A DNA stretch of 64,000 bases, taken from contig NZ_JACCAE010000001.1 of assembly GCF_013409205.1 (NCBI RefSeq), positions 434,001-498,000 on the forward strand, in the 5' to 3' direction. Source of the stretch: Janibacter cremeus. GTDB lineage: Bacteria; Actinomycetota; Actinomycetes; Actinomycetales; Dermatophilaceae. A program made the translations under genes and the position numbers. Each line of letters begins with the position of its first letter. The stretch's first letter is position 1. Under the pieces are notes generated by a model. That model was given only the letters and a program-made list of their open reading frames with translations. It searched no databases and was not told the DNA's origin. Shown one piece after another: positions 46,948 to 56,004 of this stretch.

Positions 46948-48066
46948 TCAGCGCAGGTCGACCCGGACCACGGCGCCGCCGCCCGAGGAGGTCGCGCCGG
47001 TCGTGACGTAGGCGGACTTGCCACGGATCGCGACCCCGTACGGCGCCGACAGGTGCGATGCGACCGCTTCGTGCTCGGAGCCGCCCGGCGTCACCTGCCG
47101 CAGCGACCCGATGAACTGTCCGTCCAGGAAGTTCACGTCGTCGTACTGCACGGCGTAGAGCGTGTCACCCTGCCAGGCCAGGCTGGTGACCGTCGTCAGA
47201 CCGGTGGCGTACTCGCTCACCTGCCCATCACGCGTCACCCGCCAGATCGTCGAGCCATCGGTCGGGAAGGGGAAACCGGTCAACTGCGACACGTAGTACG
47301 CGCCGTCGGGGCCGACCGCGACGTCGGTCGGGACCGCCTGGGGCAAGATCTCGCCAGGACCGAACGGGTTGGGCACCGCCGCTCCGTCCGGGAAGACGGC
47401 GATGGTGCTCTCCCCACGCTTGCCGACCTCGCGCAGGTAGTTGCCACCGGCGTCGGTGACGACCCAGTTCTTGGAGTCCAGCGCCGCGAAGCCGACCGCG
47501 TTGCTGTCGGGAGGAGTGTTGCCGTCCGGGTTGCTCGCCACCTCGTACGCGTTGAGGTCGGCCGCGACATCGAGATCCGCTCCGGTGATCGCGGCCTGGC
47601 TCAGGCGCCCGGTCTGCAGGGTGCCGAACCTCTCGAAGTCCCCGCCCAGACCATCACGCGAGCTCGCGCCGATGGCCATGCCGCCCACCAGCACCGCGAT
47701 CGAGTTGCCGCGGACGTCGACGTCGGACGCTCCCATGAGCTCGCCGTTGAAGGTCAACGTCGGCAGCCCGGTCACGACCCGCTCCTGTGTGGCGCCCCTG
47801 ACCTGCGTCACGGAGCCCACCAGCCCACAGAACTGGATGGCCTCGTCAACTCCGGAGATCGGGCTGCAGGAATCGTTCGTGCCCGCTTCGGCCACATACA
47901 GGCGCTGCCCGGGGCCCACCGCGAGCTGACGGGGGTTGTTGAGCCCACTCGCGACGGTGACGGGGCCATCGGATGACGCCCCACTCGCCGGCGCGAGGCC
48001 GATCGCACCAAGACCGATACCAACGGACGCAGCCAGTGCGACCGGAACTGAGCGAATGTGAGCCAT
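46948..48066 (-). CDS. secreted ScyD/ScyE-like beta-propeller protein
   Basis: 372-aa exported protein. A signal peptide (about residues 1-30: RSVPVALAASVGIGLGAIGL then APASGA) is followed by repeated propeller blades such as LNNPRQLAVGPGQRLYVAEA, VPTDVAVGPDGAYYVSQLTG and APYGVAIRGKSAYVTTG. Two cysteines (NDSCSPIS, QFCGLVG) could form a disulfide. Related proteins are annotated ScyD/ScyE-like; a scytonemin function is not implied. ATG 48066 is preferred over TTG 48072. It has its own promoter region and no operon partners. Confidence 0.82.
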   Translation of the reverse strand: MAHIRSVPVALAASVGIGLGAIGLAPASGASSDGPVTVASGLNNPRQLAVGPGQRLYVAEAGTNDSCSPISGVDEAIQFCGLVGSVTQVRGATQERVVTGLPTLTFNGELMGASDVDVRGNSIAVLVGGMAIGASSRDGLGGDFERFGTLQTGRLSQAAITGADLDVAADLNAYEVASNPDGNTPPDSNAVGFAALDSKNWVVTDAGGNYLREVGKRGESTIAVFPDGAAVPNPFGPGEILPQAVPTDVAVGPDGAYYVSQLTGFPFPTDGSTIWRVTRDGQVSEYATGLTTVTSLAWQGDTLYAVQYDDVNFLDGQFIGSLRQVTPGGSEHEAVASHLSAPYGVAIRGKSAYVTTGATSSGGGAVVRVDLR

Positions 48067-48155
48067 CGTCAACGCCCCCTGCTGAGCGACTATCGGATCA
48101 CGGAATGTCCGCCCCTCAAGATTGTCCTACTGCGGGGGACGTGGCAAGAGGTGCG

Positions 48156-48569
48156 TCAGTCCGGGACCACGTAGGACGGCACCGTCTGCCCGTCCCGGCC
48201 GTCGTGGCCCCGGCCCTGCTGCGCGGCCCACGCGGCGGCGTCGCGTTCCCAGGCGATGAAGTCCTCGCTCTCGCGCATCAGCACGGTGGCCACCCACCCG
48301 ATGACGAGGACGTCGTCGACGAGGCCGAAGGCGAGCAGGAGGCCCTCGGGGACGAGGTCGATCGGCGAGACGATGTACCCGACCCCGGCGAGCAGCATCA
48401 GCAGCCGCGTCGACGTCAGGCCGGTGTACTGCCCCGACCGCACGGCCCGGACCATCCGCGGGACGGCGCGTGCTCGCGCCCACAGGCTCGGGGCCCCGGG
48501 CGTCGCGGACGCCTCGTGCATGGCGTGGGCGAGGCGGGCGGCTCGGTACGTGCTGGGTCCTGCGGGCAT
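48156..48569 (-). CDS. DUF1232 (YkvA-like) membrane protein
   Basis: 137-aa protein with the DUF1232 core. The hydrophobic segment LLMLLAGVGYIVSPIDLVPE is followed by FGLVDDVLVIGWVATVLM. The SPIDLVPE motif is diagnostic. ATG 48569 is supported by GGAGGT at 6-7 nt spacing; an upstream ATG at 48599 is less likely. Function of the family is unknown. Confidence 0.88.
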   Translation of the reverse strand: MPAGPSTYRAARLAHAMHEASATPGAPSLWARARAVPRMVRAVRSGQYTGLTSTRLLMLLAGVGYIVSPIDLVPEGLLLAFGLVDDVLVIGWVATVLMRESEDFIAWERDAAAWAAQQGRGHDGRDGQTVPSYVVPD

Positions 48570-48618
48570 CGGGACACCTCCGGGGTGAACTGTCACCATC
48601 AGGCTACCCCTGCGGTGG

Positions 48619-49362
48619 TCACGCCCGGGCGTCGCCGGCGGGCGGGAACTCCTCACGCACGTGGTCGGCGAGCTGCTTGAGCAGCCACACGTCCATACCG
48701 GCGCCGATGGCGCCGCCGACGACCGGGACGGCCTTGCCGAAGCGGGCGAAGACCCCCTTCCCCGCTTGGCTGAGGATGCGGAAGCCGACAGCCTTGTTGA
48801 CGACCATCAACGCGGGGCCGGACAGCTGCTGCGTCGCGAAGGATGTGAGGCGACCGCTCGGAGCGGCCATCCCGGCCTTGGCCAGCAGGTCCTGGGCGTC
48901 TGCGCCGACCAGGCTGAGCAGGGCGGCCGAGCGCACCTCGGCACGCGCCAGGTCGTGGCCGCGCACGTGGGCGACGGCCGCGGCCATCCGTGTGGCGAGG
49001 ACGTAGAAGCCGAAGACGTTGGCCGGGAGCGCGACGACCATCGTGGCGAAGCCGCCGAGGTTGGTGACGAAGCCGCTGGCGCCGGCGAGCCGGATGTGGT
49101 CGGCGATGATCCGGTCGATGGCCGTGTCGGCGTTGCCGCCGGACTTCAGCAGGGCGGCGTCACCGACGGCGACGGCCGAGTCGAAGCGGCCGTGTCCGTC
49201 GATGCCGATGTCCAGCAGCTGCTGCACGAGCTTCACGACCGCGCCGTTGGCGCCGGACCGGCCCTGCGGGTCCCGGGCCTGCTCCAGGGCCGGGCGGGTG
49301 TCCCGGGATGCGTGCTTGCCCTTGCTCCGCCCGATGCCGAGCGCGTCGGTGGTGAGGCCCAT
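48619..49362 (-). CDS. EcsC family protein
   Basis: 247-aa protein of the EcsC family. It is helical, with hydrophobic stretches at about 105-130 (GFVTNLGGFATMVVALPANV) and 205-230 (AVPVVGGAIGAGMDVWLLKQ). ATG 49362 gives the typical short basic N-terminus (MGLTTDALGIGRSKG); GAAGGACG lies just upstream. It diverges from the polymerase gene. Cellular role is unknown; in Bacillus EcsC is linked to an ABC exporter, but no such genes are nearby. Confidence 0.82.
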   Translation of the reverse strand: MGLTTDALGIGRSKGKHASRDTRPALEQARDPQGRSGANGAVVKLVQQLLDIGIDGHGRFDSAVAVGDAALLKSGGNADTAIDRIIADHIRLAGASGFVTNLGGFATMVVALPANVFGFYVLATRMAAAVAHVRGHDLARAEVRSAALLSLVGADAQDLLAKAGMAAPSGRLTSFATQQLSGPALMVVNKAVGFRILSQAGKGVFARFGKAVPVVGGAIGAGMDVWLLKQLADHVREEFPPAGDARA

Positions 49363-49477
49363 GTGACGTCCTTCGTGTGGTGCCGGCCAGTGGTGTCGCC
49401 GTCGATCCTGCCATGCAGCGCTCGCAGTAGCCGTGCTCGGGAAGGAGTGTCGGATCACGCCGGTAGCCTCGCTGCCT

Positions 49478-51148
49478 GTGGAGGATCTCGGGGCCGTCGT
49501 GGTCGGCGTGGACGGGGTGGGCGCCGTGCTGCCCCCGCACTCCCCTGCCCTACCGACCACGGACCTCAACTCGCTCGTCGAGGCGCTCGACCCGACCGTG
49601 CGGTGGGTCACTTGGTCCGCCGACGCCGTCGCTGCGGCCATCCGCGCCGGCGCCCGCCTCGACCGCACGTGGGACGTCGCCGAGGTGCACCGCCTCATCC
49701 ACGGTGGGTGGGCGGCCGGGCCCGAGCTGGCCTGGGCGGCGACGCACGGCCTGGACCCCCAGGACGTGCCCAGTGCGCCCACCGGGGACCTGTTCGACCT
49801 GCTCTCCGACGAGCTGCCGCCCGAGGACCTCGTCCGCCCGGACGGGCACCTGCGCGCGGACGCCGTCTCGGGCGCGTGGTTGACGACGCCGCAGCGCTGC
49901 GCCGCCTTCGCGGAGGCGGCCCGGCAGGTCGCCCGACACCAGCACGAAGTCAGGCGAGCCGCCGGTCCTCGTGCGCTCGCCACGGCATGCGCCGAGTCGG
50001 CTGCCGCGGTCCTGTGCGTCGAGCTGGAGAGTGCCGGCCTGCCCATCGACCGGGCCGCCGCGAGCCGGCTGGTCACCGCGGCGGCCGGTCCCGAGCCGCA
50101 CGACGTCGCCGAGGAGCTCGCGTCCCGGCAGGTACGCGACGCACCGGTGCTGGCAGCACTGCCGGGCACCGGTCACGTCGACCTGCGCAACCCCGCCCAG
50201 GTCAAGACGATGCTCGCCCGCGCCGGCGTCGACGTGCCCTCGACACGCAAGTGGGTCCTCGAGGCGCAGGTGGGTGCCCACCCGGTGGTCCCGGCCCTGC
50301 TCGAGTGGCGTCGGCAGGAGCGGATCGCCACGACCTACGGCTGGCGGTGGCTGCGCGAGCACGTCGGCAGCGACGACCGGCTGCGCGGGGCGTGGGCGGC
50401 CTGCGACGGCGCTGCCGGTCGGATGACGGCCCAGGCCGGGCTGCACAACCTGCCGGCCGAGCTGCGTCCGGCGGTCGCGGCCGACGAGGACTGGGTCTTC
50501 GTGCGGGCCGACCTCGGGCAGGTCGAGCCGCGGGTGCTCGCGGCGGTCTCGGGGGACCGGGCCTTCGCTGCGGCGACCCGCGAGAACGACCTCTACTCCC
50601 CCGTCGCCGCGCAGCTGGGGGTGGAACGCTCGGTCGCGAAGATCGCGGTGCTCGCGGCGATGTACGGCCAGCGTTCCGGCTCGGCCGCCCAGGCGCTGCG
50701 CGGGCTGGAGCGGGAGTACCCGGTGGCGATGGCGCACCTGCAGCGCGCGCAGGACGCGGGCCGGCGCGGGGAGCCCGTGCACACCTTCGGTGGCCGGCGG
50801 GTGCGCACCGACATCCCCGGTTCAGATGGCAGCGATGATGACGGGCGGGACACGCTCTCCTCGGCCCGTGGCCGCTTCGCCCGCAACGCCGTGATCCAGG
50901 GGTCGGCCGCCGAGCTGTTCAAGGCCTGGGCCGCGACCGTACGGGTGGCCGTGCGCCCCCTTCGCTCCCGGATCGTGCTGTGCCTGCACGACGAACTGCT
51001 CGTCCACGTCCCGCAGGAGTATGCCGATCAGGCCGCGGCAACGGTCGACCAGGCACTCACCGACGCTGCGCGGCGGTGGCTGGGCGGCGAGCAGGTGCGC
51101 TTCGTCGCCGACACCTCGGTCGTGCGGCGGTGGTCCGAGGCGAAGTAG
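49478..51148 (+). CDS. reduced family-A DNA polymerase (PolA-like, no 5' nuclease)
   Basis: 556-aa protein homologous to the polymerase half of DNA polymerase I. Motif A has Asp345 and Glu350 (RADLGQVEPRVLA). Motif B is ERSVAKIAVLAAMYGQ (Arg384, Lys388, Tyr396) and motif C has Asp505-Glu506 (CLHDELLVHV). The N-terminal 150-200 residues lie where a 3'-5' exonuclease would be but lack its acidic motifs, and no 5' nuclease domain is present. It is not the housekeeping polA. GTG 49478 is preferred, with GTG 49433 an alternative. Actinobacterial relatives are annotated bifunctional exonuclease/polymerase; the true role is unknown. Confidence 0.88.
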   Translation: MEDLGAVVVGVDGVGAVLPPHSPALPTTDLNSLVEALDPTVRWVTWSADAVAAAIRAGARLDRTWDVAEVHRLIHGGWAAGPELAWAATHGLDPQDVPSAPTGDLFDLLSDELPPEDLVRPDGHLRADAVSGAWLTTPQRCAAFAEAARQVARHQHEVRRAAGPRALATACAESAAAVLCVELESAGLPIDRAAASRLVTAAAGPEPHDVAEELASRQVRDAPVLAALPGTGHVDLRNPAQVKTMLARAGVDVPSTRKWVLEAQVGAHPVVPALLEWRRQERIATTYGWRWLREHVGSDDRLRGAWAACDGAAGRMTAQAGLHNLPAELRPAVAADEDWVFVRADLGQVEPRVLAAVSGDRAFAAATRENDLYSPVAAQLGVERSVAKIAVLAAMYGQRSGSAAQALRGLEREYPVAMAHLQRAQDAGRRGEPVHTFGGRRVRTDIPGSDGSDDDGRDTLSSARGRFARNAVIQGSAAELFKAWAATVRVAVRPLRSRIVLCLHDELLVHVPQEYADQAAATVDQALTDAARRWLGGEQVRFVADTSVVRRWSEAK

Positions 51149-52063
51149 CTACTGGGAGTCGGAGGAGTCGTCCCGGGTGCGCAGGAAGTCCTCGAACTCT
51201 GCACCGAGCTGGTCCGCGGAGGGCAGGTCCTGTCCCTCCCCGGCGAGCAGGCTGGGCCGCTCGAGCCCGCGCAGGTGCACGTCGTACTGGCGCTCGAGCG
51301 CCTGGACGGCCTCGCGGACCTCATCGTTCTCCTCGACCTCACGCTCGATCTGCAGCCGGCCCTCGCGGGCGGCCTCGGCGAGCGCGTCGTTGGCCAGGTT
51401 GAGGCCGGTGACGTCGACGATCGCGTTGAGCGCGGTCAGCGCCGCGTCGTGGAAGGTCGACTGCGCGAGGTAGTGCGGCACGTGCAGGCTGAAGCCGACG
51501 GCATCGCGGTCGGACTCCCCCAGCCGCAGCTCGAGCAGGGCGGCCAGGCTCGCCGGGACCTGCACGGTGCCGAAGACGGGCTTGTGCTCGCCGATGAGGC
51601 GCTCGTTGCTGCCGTGGACGGTCATGCCGACGGGCCGGGTGTGCGGCACCGCCATGGGGATGCCGTGGGCGTGGACCGCCAGGGAGATGCCGACCTCGTC
51701 CATGAGTTCAGTCACGGAGGAGACCATCGCCTCCCACCGGTAGTCCGGCTCCGGCCCGGCGAGGATGTAGTAGCTCTGCTCGTCGCGGTCGGTCAGGTGG
51801 TAGAGCAGCAGCGCCGGGTCGTTGTAGTCGGTGTAGCGGTTGGCGTCGAAGGTGATGACCGGCCGGCGCGAGCGGTAGTCCACGAGGGCGTCCACGTCGA
51901 AGGATGCGACGACGGTCGGCTCGCTCACCTCCAGGAGGTGGTCGACCAGGAGGCGCTGGGCCATCCCGGCGTCGAAGAAGCCGTCGAAGGCGACAATCAT
52001 CGGCCCCGGCTCCAGAGCAGCGGGGTCGGTGTCGACCTCGTAACGGTAGAGGCGCTCGGCCAC
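51149..52063 (-). CDS. PAC2 family protein (proteasome assembly chaperone-like)
   Basis: 304-aa PAC2-domain protein. The core includes PMIVAFDGFFDAGMAQRLLV, ASFDVDALVDYRSRRPVITF and ALLELRLGESDRDAVGFSLH. Actinobacterial PAC2 proteins resemble archaeal/eukaryotic proteasome-assembly chaperones, but their role is unproven. GTG 52063 is chosen because AAGGAGG lies 8 nt upstream; two ATGs at 52090/52087 precede that site. The stop directly abuts the convergent polymerase stop. Confidence 0.88.
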   Translation of the reverse strand: MAERLYRYEVDTDPAALEPGPMIVAFDGFFDAGMAQRLLVDHLLEVSEPTVVASFDVDALVDYRSRRPVITFDANRYTDYNDPALLLYHLTDRDEQSYYILAGPEPDYRWEAMVSSVTELMDEVGISLAVHAHGIPMAVPHTRPVGMTVHGSNERLIGEHKPVFGTVQVPASLAALLELRLGESDRDAVGFSLHVPHYLAQSTFHDAALTALNAIVDVTGLNLANDALAEAAREGRLQIEREVEENDEVREAVQALERQYDVHLRGLERPSLLAGEGQDLPSADQLGAEFEDFLRTRDDSSDSQ

Positions 52064-52145
52064 GTCAGGTCCTCCTTGTCGATTCATCACTCATTGTGTC
52101 AACGAACCCTGCGTTCCACCCATTCCCGCGCCGACGGCGGCCCGG

Positions 52146-55100
52146 TCAGTCCGTGGGGACCGCGGCGATGGCGGCACGCACGCGCTTGGCGGAGACCGAG
52201 TAGGCGGTCCCCAGGGACTGGGCGAAGAGGGAGACGCGCAGCTCCTCGATCATCCAGCCGATGTCGACGACGTCCTGGGCCCGGCGGCGCAGCGGGCCCA
52301 ACGCCTCGAGCAGGTCGGCGTAGGCGGACTCCACGGAGTCGATCGCCTCCTGGTGGCCCGCATCCCGGCGCGGGTTCTCGGCGGCGCGCTCCAGGCGCAC
52401 GAGGATCCCGCGCAGGTAGCGGCGCAGGTCGGGCAGTTTCGCCACGCCGGTGTCCGCGATGAAGTCGGGGCGCACGAGACCGTCGAGCTGGGCGCGGGCA
52501 TCGGCGACGGTCCCGGTCAGGGCCGGGGAGCCCATCCGCTCAAGCAGGCGCAGCACCTCGCTGCGCTGGGCGAGCACGGGCTCGACCTCGGCGACGATCG
52601 TCAGCACCCGCTGGGCGATGTGCGTGCGAGTGGCCTTCAGCGCCTCGTCGAAGGCGGCGGCGGTGCGCACCGGCCCGTCGACGTGCTGGGTGACTATGTC
52701 GTCGACGGCAGCAGCGAGGGCGTCCTCGAGGAGCGTGGGGACGGAGCCGTGGGGGTTGTCCGCGAGCGCGAGCTTCTGCGCGTTGGTCAGTCGGGCGAGC
52801 ACACGCTTCCACGGCGGGATCGTGTTCAGCAGGAGCAGGCGACGCACGCCGTCGCGGTGGGCGGCGCGGGCCTGCTGCTCGTCCGGCAGCACGCGCAGGG
52901 CGACGGACCTCCCTTCGTCCACCAGCGCCGGGTAGCCGAGCACGGTGTGCTTGCCCGCCCTGGTGCTGAAGGTCTGCGGCAGGTCGTCGATGTCCCACCC
53001 GGTCAGGCCGGTGCGCTCGATGGAGGCGCCTGCGCGCGACATCCGCTGCTGCAGGTGGCCGGCCATCTGCTCGGCGAGCTCGCTGAGGTCCTTGCCGCGG
53101 CCCAGGCGACGGCGGCGCTGGTCCTCGACGACGAAGGTGACGCGCAGGTGGTCGGGGACCTTCGAGAAGTCCCACTCCCCCTCGTCGATGCGCAGTCCGG
53201 CGCGGCGGCCCAGGACGCCGGAGAGCTGGCTGGTGATCGACGTGCCGGCGTGCGGATCGAGCTCGGCCAGGGCGGCACGGGCGTGGTCGGGGGCGGGCAC
53301 GAGGTGGCGGCGGGTGGCCTTGGGCAGGGACTTGATCAGGGCGGCGACGAGCTCGGCGCGCAGGCCCGGCACCTGCCAGTCGAAGCCGGCCGGGGTCAGC
53401 TGGTTGAGCACCGCGACGGGCACGTGCACGCTCACCCCGTCGTCCTCCTGGCCGGGCTCGAACTGGTAGGTGACGGCGAGCTCGAGGCCGTCACTGCGCC
53501 AGCGCTTCGGGTAGTCGCTCGTGCTCACTGCCTCGGCGTCGTCGCGGGTGAGGCGCTCCTGGGTCATCGTCAGCAGCTCGGGCTGATCGTGGCGCGCCTT
53601 CTTCCACCACGAGTCGAAGTGCGCCCCCGAGACGATCTCCGCGGGGAGTCGCTCGTCGTAGAACTCGACGATGTCCTCCTCGTCGACGAGCAGGTCTCGG
53701 CGGCGGGCGCGCTCCTCGAGCTGCTCGAGGGTGCGCACCAGCTTGCGGTTGGCGGTGAGGAAGTCGTGGCGGCCGTCCCAGTCCCCCTCGACGAGCGCGT
53801 GCCGGATGAACAGCTCACGGCTGACGACCGGGTCGATCTTCCCGTAGGAGACGGGCCGGCCGACGACGAGCGGGACACCGAAGAGGGTCACCCGCTCGCT
53901 CGCCTGGACGGAGGCGGCCTTCTTGCTCCACCGCGGCTCGGAGTAGGTCCGCTTGACCAGGTGGGCGCCGGCGCGCTCGGCCCAGACCGGGTCGATCCGG
54001 GCGCTCGAGCGGGCCCACAGCCGGGAGGTCTCGACCAGCTCCCCCGCCATGACGAAGGGGGGCTGTCGCTTGAAGTTGGTCGTCCCCGGCTGGATGGAGA
54101 AGCGGGCGCCGCGGGCGCCGAGGTAGTCGCGCTTGTCCGGATCGCGCAGGCCGACGTGGCTGAGCAGGCCGGTCAGCAGGGCTTGGTGGATGGTGTCCCA
54201 GTCCGGCTCGCCGTCGCGGGCGGCGGTGCGCTGCCGGGTGTCGAGCTTGCGCTGCTTGGCGGCGCGGACGAGCTGGGAGTGCAGGTCCTGCCACTCACGG
54301 ATGCGCAGGTAGTGCAGGTACTCGCGCTTGCACATCCGGCGGAATGCGCTGCTGGACAGGGCCTTCTGCTGGTCCTTGACGTAGGTCCACAGGTTCCACC
54401 AGCCGGCGAAGTCCGATCCCTCCTGCCGGAAGCGCGCGTGCTGCTGGTCGGCCTGCGAGCGCTTGTCGACCGGCCGCTCACGCGGGTCCTGGATCGACAT
54501 CGCGGCGACGATGACGAGCACCTCGGTGGTGCAGCCGAGCCGGTCGGCCTCGATGAGCATCCGACCCAGCTTCGGGTCGACGGGCAGCCGGGCCAGCGTC
54601 TTGCCGGTCGGCGTGAGGCGCCGGCCACCGCCGCGACGCCCTGACTTCGCCCCCTTCGTTCCCTGGGCAGCGGCGCCCTCGGTGTCGAAGGCCTGCAGCT
54701 CCTGCAGGAGGCGGACGCCGTCGGTGATCTGGCGGGCGTCCGGCGGCTCGACGAAGGGGAAGCGGGCGACGTCCCCGAGGCCGAGGGAGGTCATCTGCAG
54801 GATGACGCTGGCGAGGTTGGTGCGCAGGATCTCGGGGTCGGTGAACTCGGGCCGAGCCTCGAAGTCCTCCTGCGAGTACAGCCGGATACAGATGCCCTCG
54901 GCGATGCGGCCGCAACGACCGGCGCGCTGGTTGGCCGAGGCCTGGGAGACGCGCTCGATCGGTAGGCGCTGGACCTTGGTGCGCTGGGAGTAGCGCGAGA
55001 TGCGGGCGGTCCCGACGTCGATGACGTAGCGGATGCCGGGCACGGTCAGCGAGGTCTCGGCGACGTTGGTGGCCAGCACGATCCGGCGTCCGGAGTGCGA

Positions 55101-55973
55101 GGAGAAGACCCGGTGCTGCTCGGCCGCAGACAGCCGGGCGAAGAGCGGGACGATCTCGGTGTCGGGCAGCTGCATCGACGTCAGGGCCTCCTGCGCGTCG
55201 CGGATCTCCCGCTCACCGGAGAGGAAGACGAGCACGTCACGCGGCCCGCCCGGGTCTGGCTCGGTCCACAGCTCCTCGACCGCCCGGCAGATGCCGGTGA
55301 CCTGATCATCGTCCTCGGCGCCGTCGCCGTCCTGCTCGCCGAGCGGGCGGTAGCGCACCTCGACCGGGTAGGTGCGCCCGGAGACCTCGATGATCGGCGC
55401 GGGCTCGCCGCTCTCATCAGCGAAGCTGGCCGCGAAGCGCTCCGGGTCGATCGTCGCCGAGGTGATGATGACCTTCAGGTCCGGACGGCGCGGGAGCAGC
55501 TGCGCCAGGTAGCCGAGGATGAAGTCGATGTTCAACGAGCGCTCGTGGGCCTCGTCGATGATGATCGTGTCGTAGCGGCGCAGATCCCGGTCGCGCTGCA
55601 TCTCGTTGAGCAGGATGCCGTCGGTCATCACCTTCACCGCGGTGGCATCGCTGCTGTGGTCGGCGAAGCGCACCTGGTACCCGATCAGCTCCCCGAGCTC
55701 GACCTGCATCTCCTGGGCGATGCGCTCGGCGACGGAGCGAGCGGCGATGCGGCGGGGCTGGGTGTGCCCGATCTGGCCGGTGGTGCCGCGGCCGACCTCG
55801 AGGGCGATCTTGGGCAGCTGGGTGGTCTTGCCGGAGCCGGTCTCCCCCGCGACGATGACGACCTGGTGCTCGCGCAGGGCGGCGGCGATGTCGTCCTTGC
55901 GGGCGACGACCGGCAGCTCCTGGGGGTAGTGCAGGTCCTCCGCCGCAAGGGGTTCACGGACGGGGGTGGGCAT
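52146..55973 (-). CDS. hrpA: ATP-dependent RNA helicase HrpA
   Basis: DEAH-box helicase of 1275 aa. Walker A is IVAGETGSGKTTQLPKIALE, motif II IIIDEAHERS, motif III TSATIDPERF and motif VI QRAGRCGRI. These are followed by the ratchet/OB region and the large HrpA-specific C-terminal domain (DUF3418 type). ATG 55973 gives the conserved N-terminus with YPQELPVVARKDDIAAAL. In E. coli HrpA rescues stalled or collided ribosomes; the same role is only inferred here. Confidence 0.95.
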   Translation of the reverse strand: MPTPVREPLAAEDLHYPQELPVVARKDDIAAALREHQVVIVAGETGSGKTTQLPKIALEVGRGTTGQIGHTQPRRIAARSVAERIAQEMQVELGELIGYQVRFADHSSDATAVKVMTDGILLNEMQRDRDLRRYDTIIIDEAHERSLNIDFILGYLAQLLPRRPDLKVIITSATIDPERFAASFADESGEPAPIIEVSGRTYPVEVRYRPLGEQDGDGAEDDDQVTGICRAVEELWTEPDPGGPRDVLVFLSGEREIRDAQEALTSMQLPDTEIVPLFARLSAAEQHRVFSSHSGRRIVLATNVAETSLTVPGIRYVIDVGTARISRYSQRTKVQRLPIERVSQASANQRAGRCGRIAEGICIRLYSQEDFEARPEFTDPEILRTNLASVILQMTSLGLGDVARFPFVEPPDARQITDGVRLLQELQAFDTEGAAAQGTKGAKSGRRGGGRRLTPTGKTLARLPVDPKLGRMLIEADRLGCTTEVLVIVAAMSIQDPRERPVDKRSQADQQHARFRQEGSDFAGWWNLWTYVKDQQKALSSSAFRRMCKREYLHYLRIREWQDLHSQLVRAAKQRKLDTRQRTAARDGEPDWDTIHQALLTGLLSHVGLRDPDKRDYLGARGARFSIQPGTTNFKRQPPFVMAGELVETSRLWARSSARIDPVWAERAGAHLVKRTYSEPRWSKKAASVQASERVTLFGVPLVVGRPVSYGKIDPVVSRELFIRHALVEGDWDGRHDFLTANRKLVRTLEQLEERARRRDLLVDEEDIVEFYDERLPAEIVSGAHFDSWWKKARHDQPELLTMTQERLTRDDAEAVSTSDYPKRWRSDGLELAVTYQFEPGQEDDGVSVHVPVAVLNQLTPAGFDWQVPGLRAELVAALIKSLPKATRRHLVPAPDHARAALAELDPHAGTSITSQLSGVLGRRAGLRIDEGEWDFSKVPDHLRVTFVVEDQRRRRLGRGKDLSELAEQMAGHLQQRMSRAGASIERTGLTGWDIDDLPQTFSTRAGKHTVLGYPALVDEGRSVALRVLPDEQQARAAHRDGVRRLLLLNTIPPWKRVLARLTNAQKLALADNPHGSVPTLLEDALAAAVDDIVTQHVDGPVRTAAAFDEALKATRTHIAQRVLTIVAEVEPVLAQRSEVLRLLERMGSPALTGTVADARAQLDGLVRPDFIADTGVAKLPDLRRYLRGILVRLERAAENPRRDAGHQEAIDSVESAYADLLEALGPLRRRAQDVVDIGWMIEELRVSLFAQSLGTAYSVSAKRVRAAIAAVPTD

Positions 55974-56004
55974 GCGGGTCAGGATACGTGCGCTCCCGTC
56001 CCCG

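Noticed and set aside
49363..50169. Upstream extension of the EcsC-family gene
   Set aside because: It runs antisense through the polymerase gene and lacks conservation. The family start is at 49362.
52097..52102. Consensus TTGACA (minus strand) upstream of the PAC2 gene
   Set aside because: A -10 at the proper distance would place the start point past the ribosome site of GTG 52063, and no good -10 sequence exists there.
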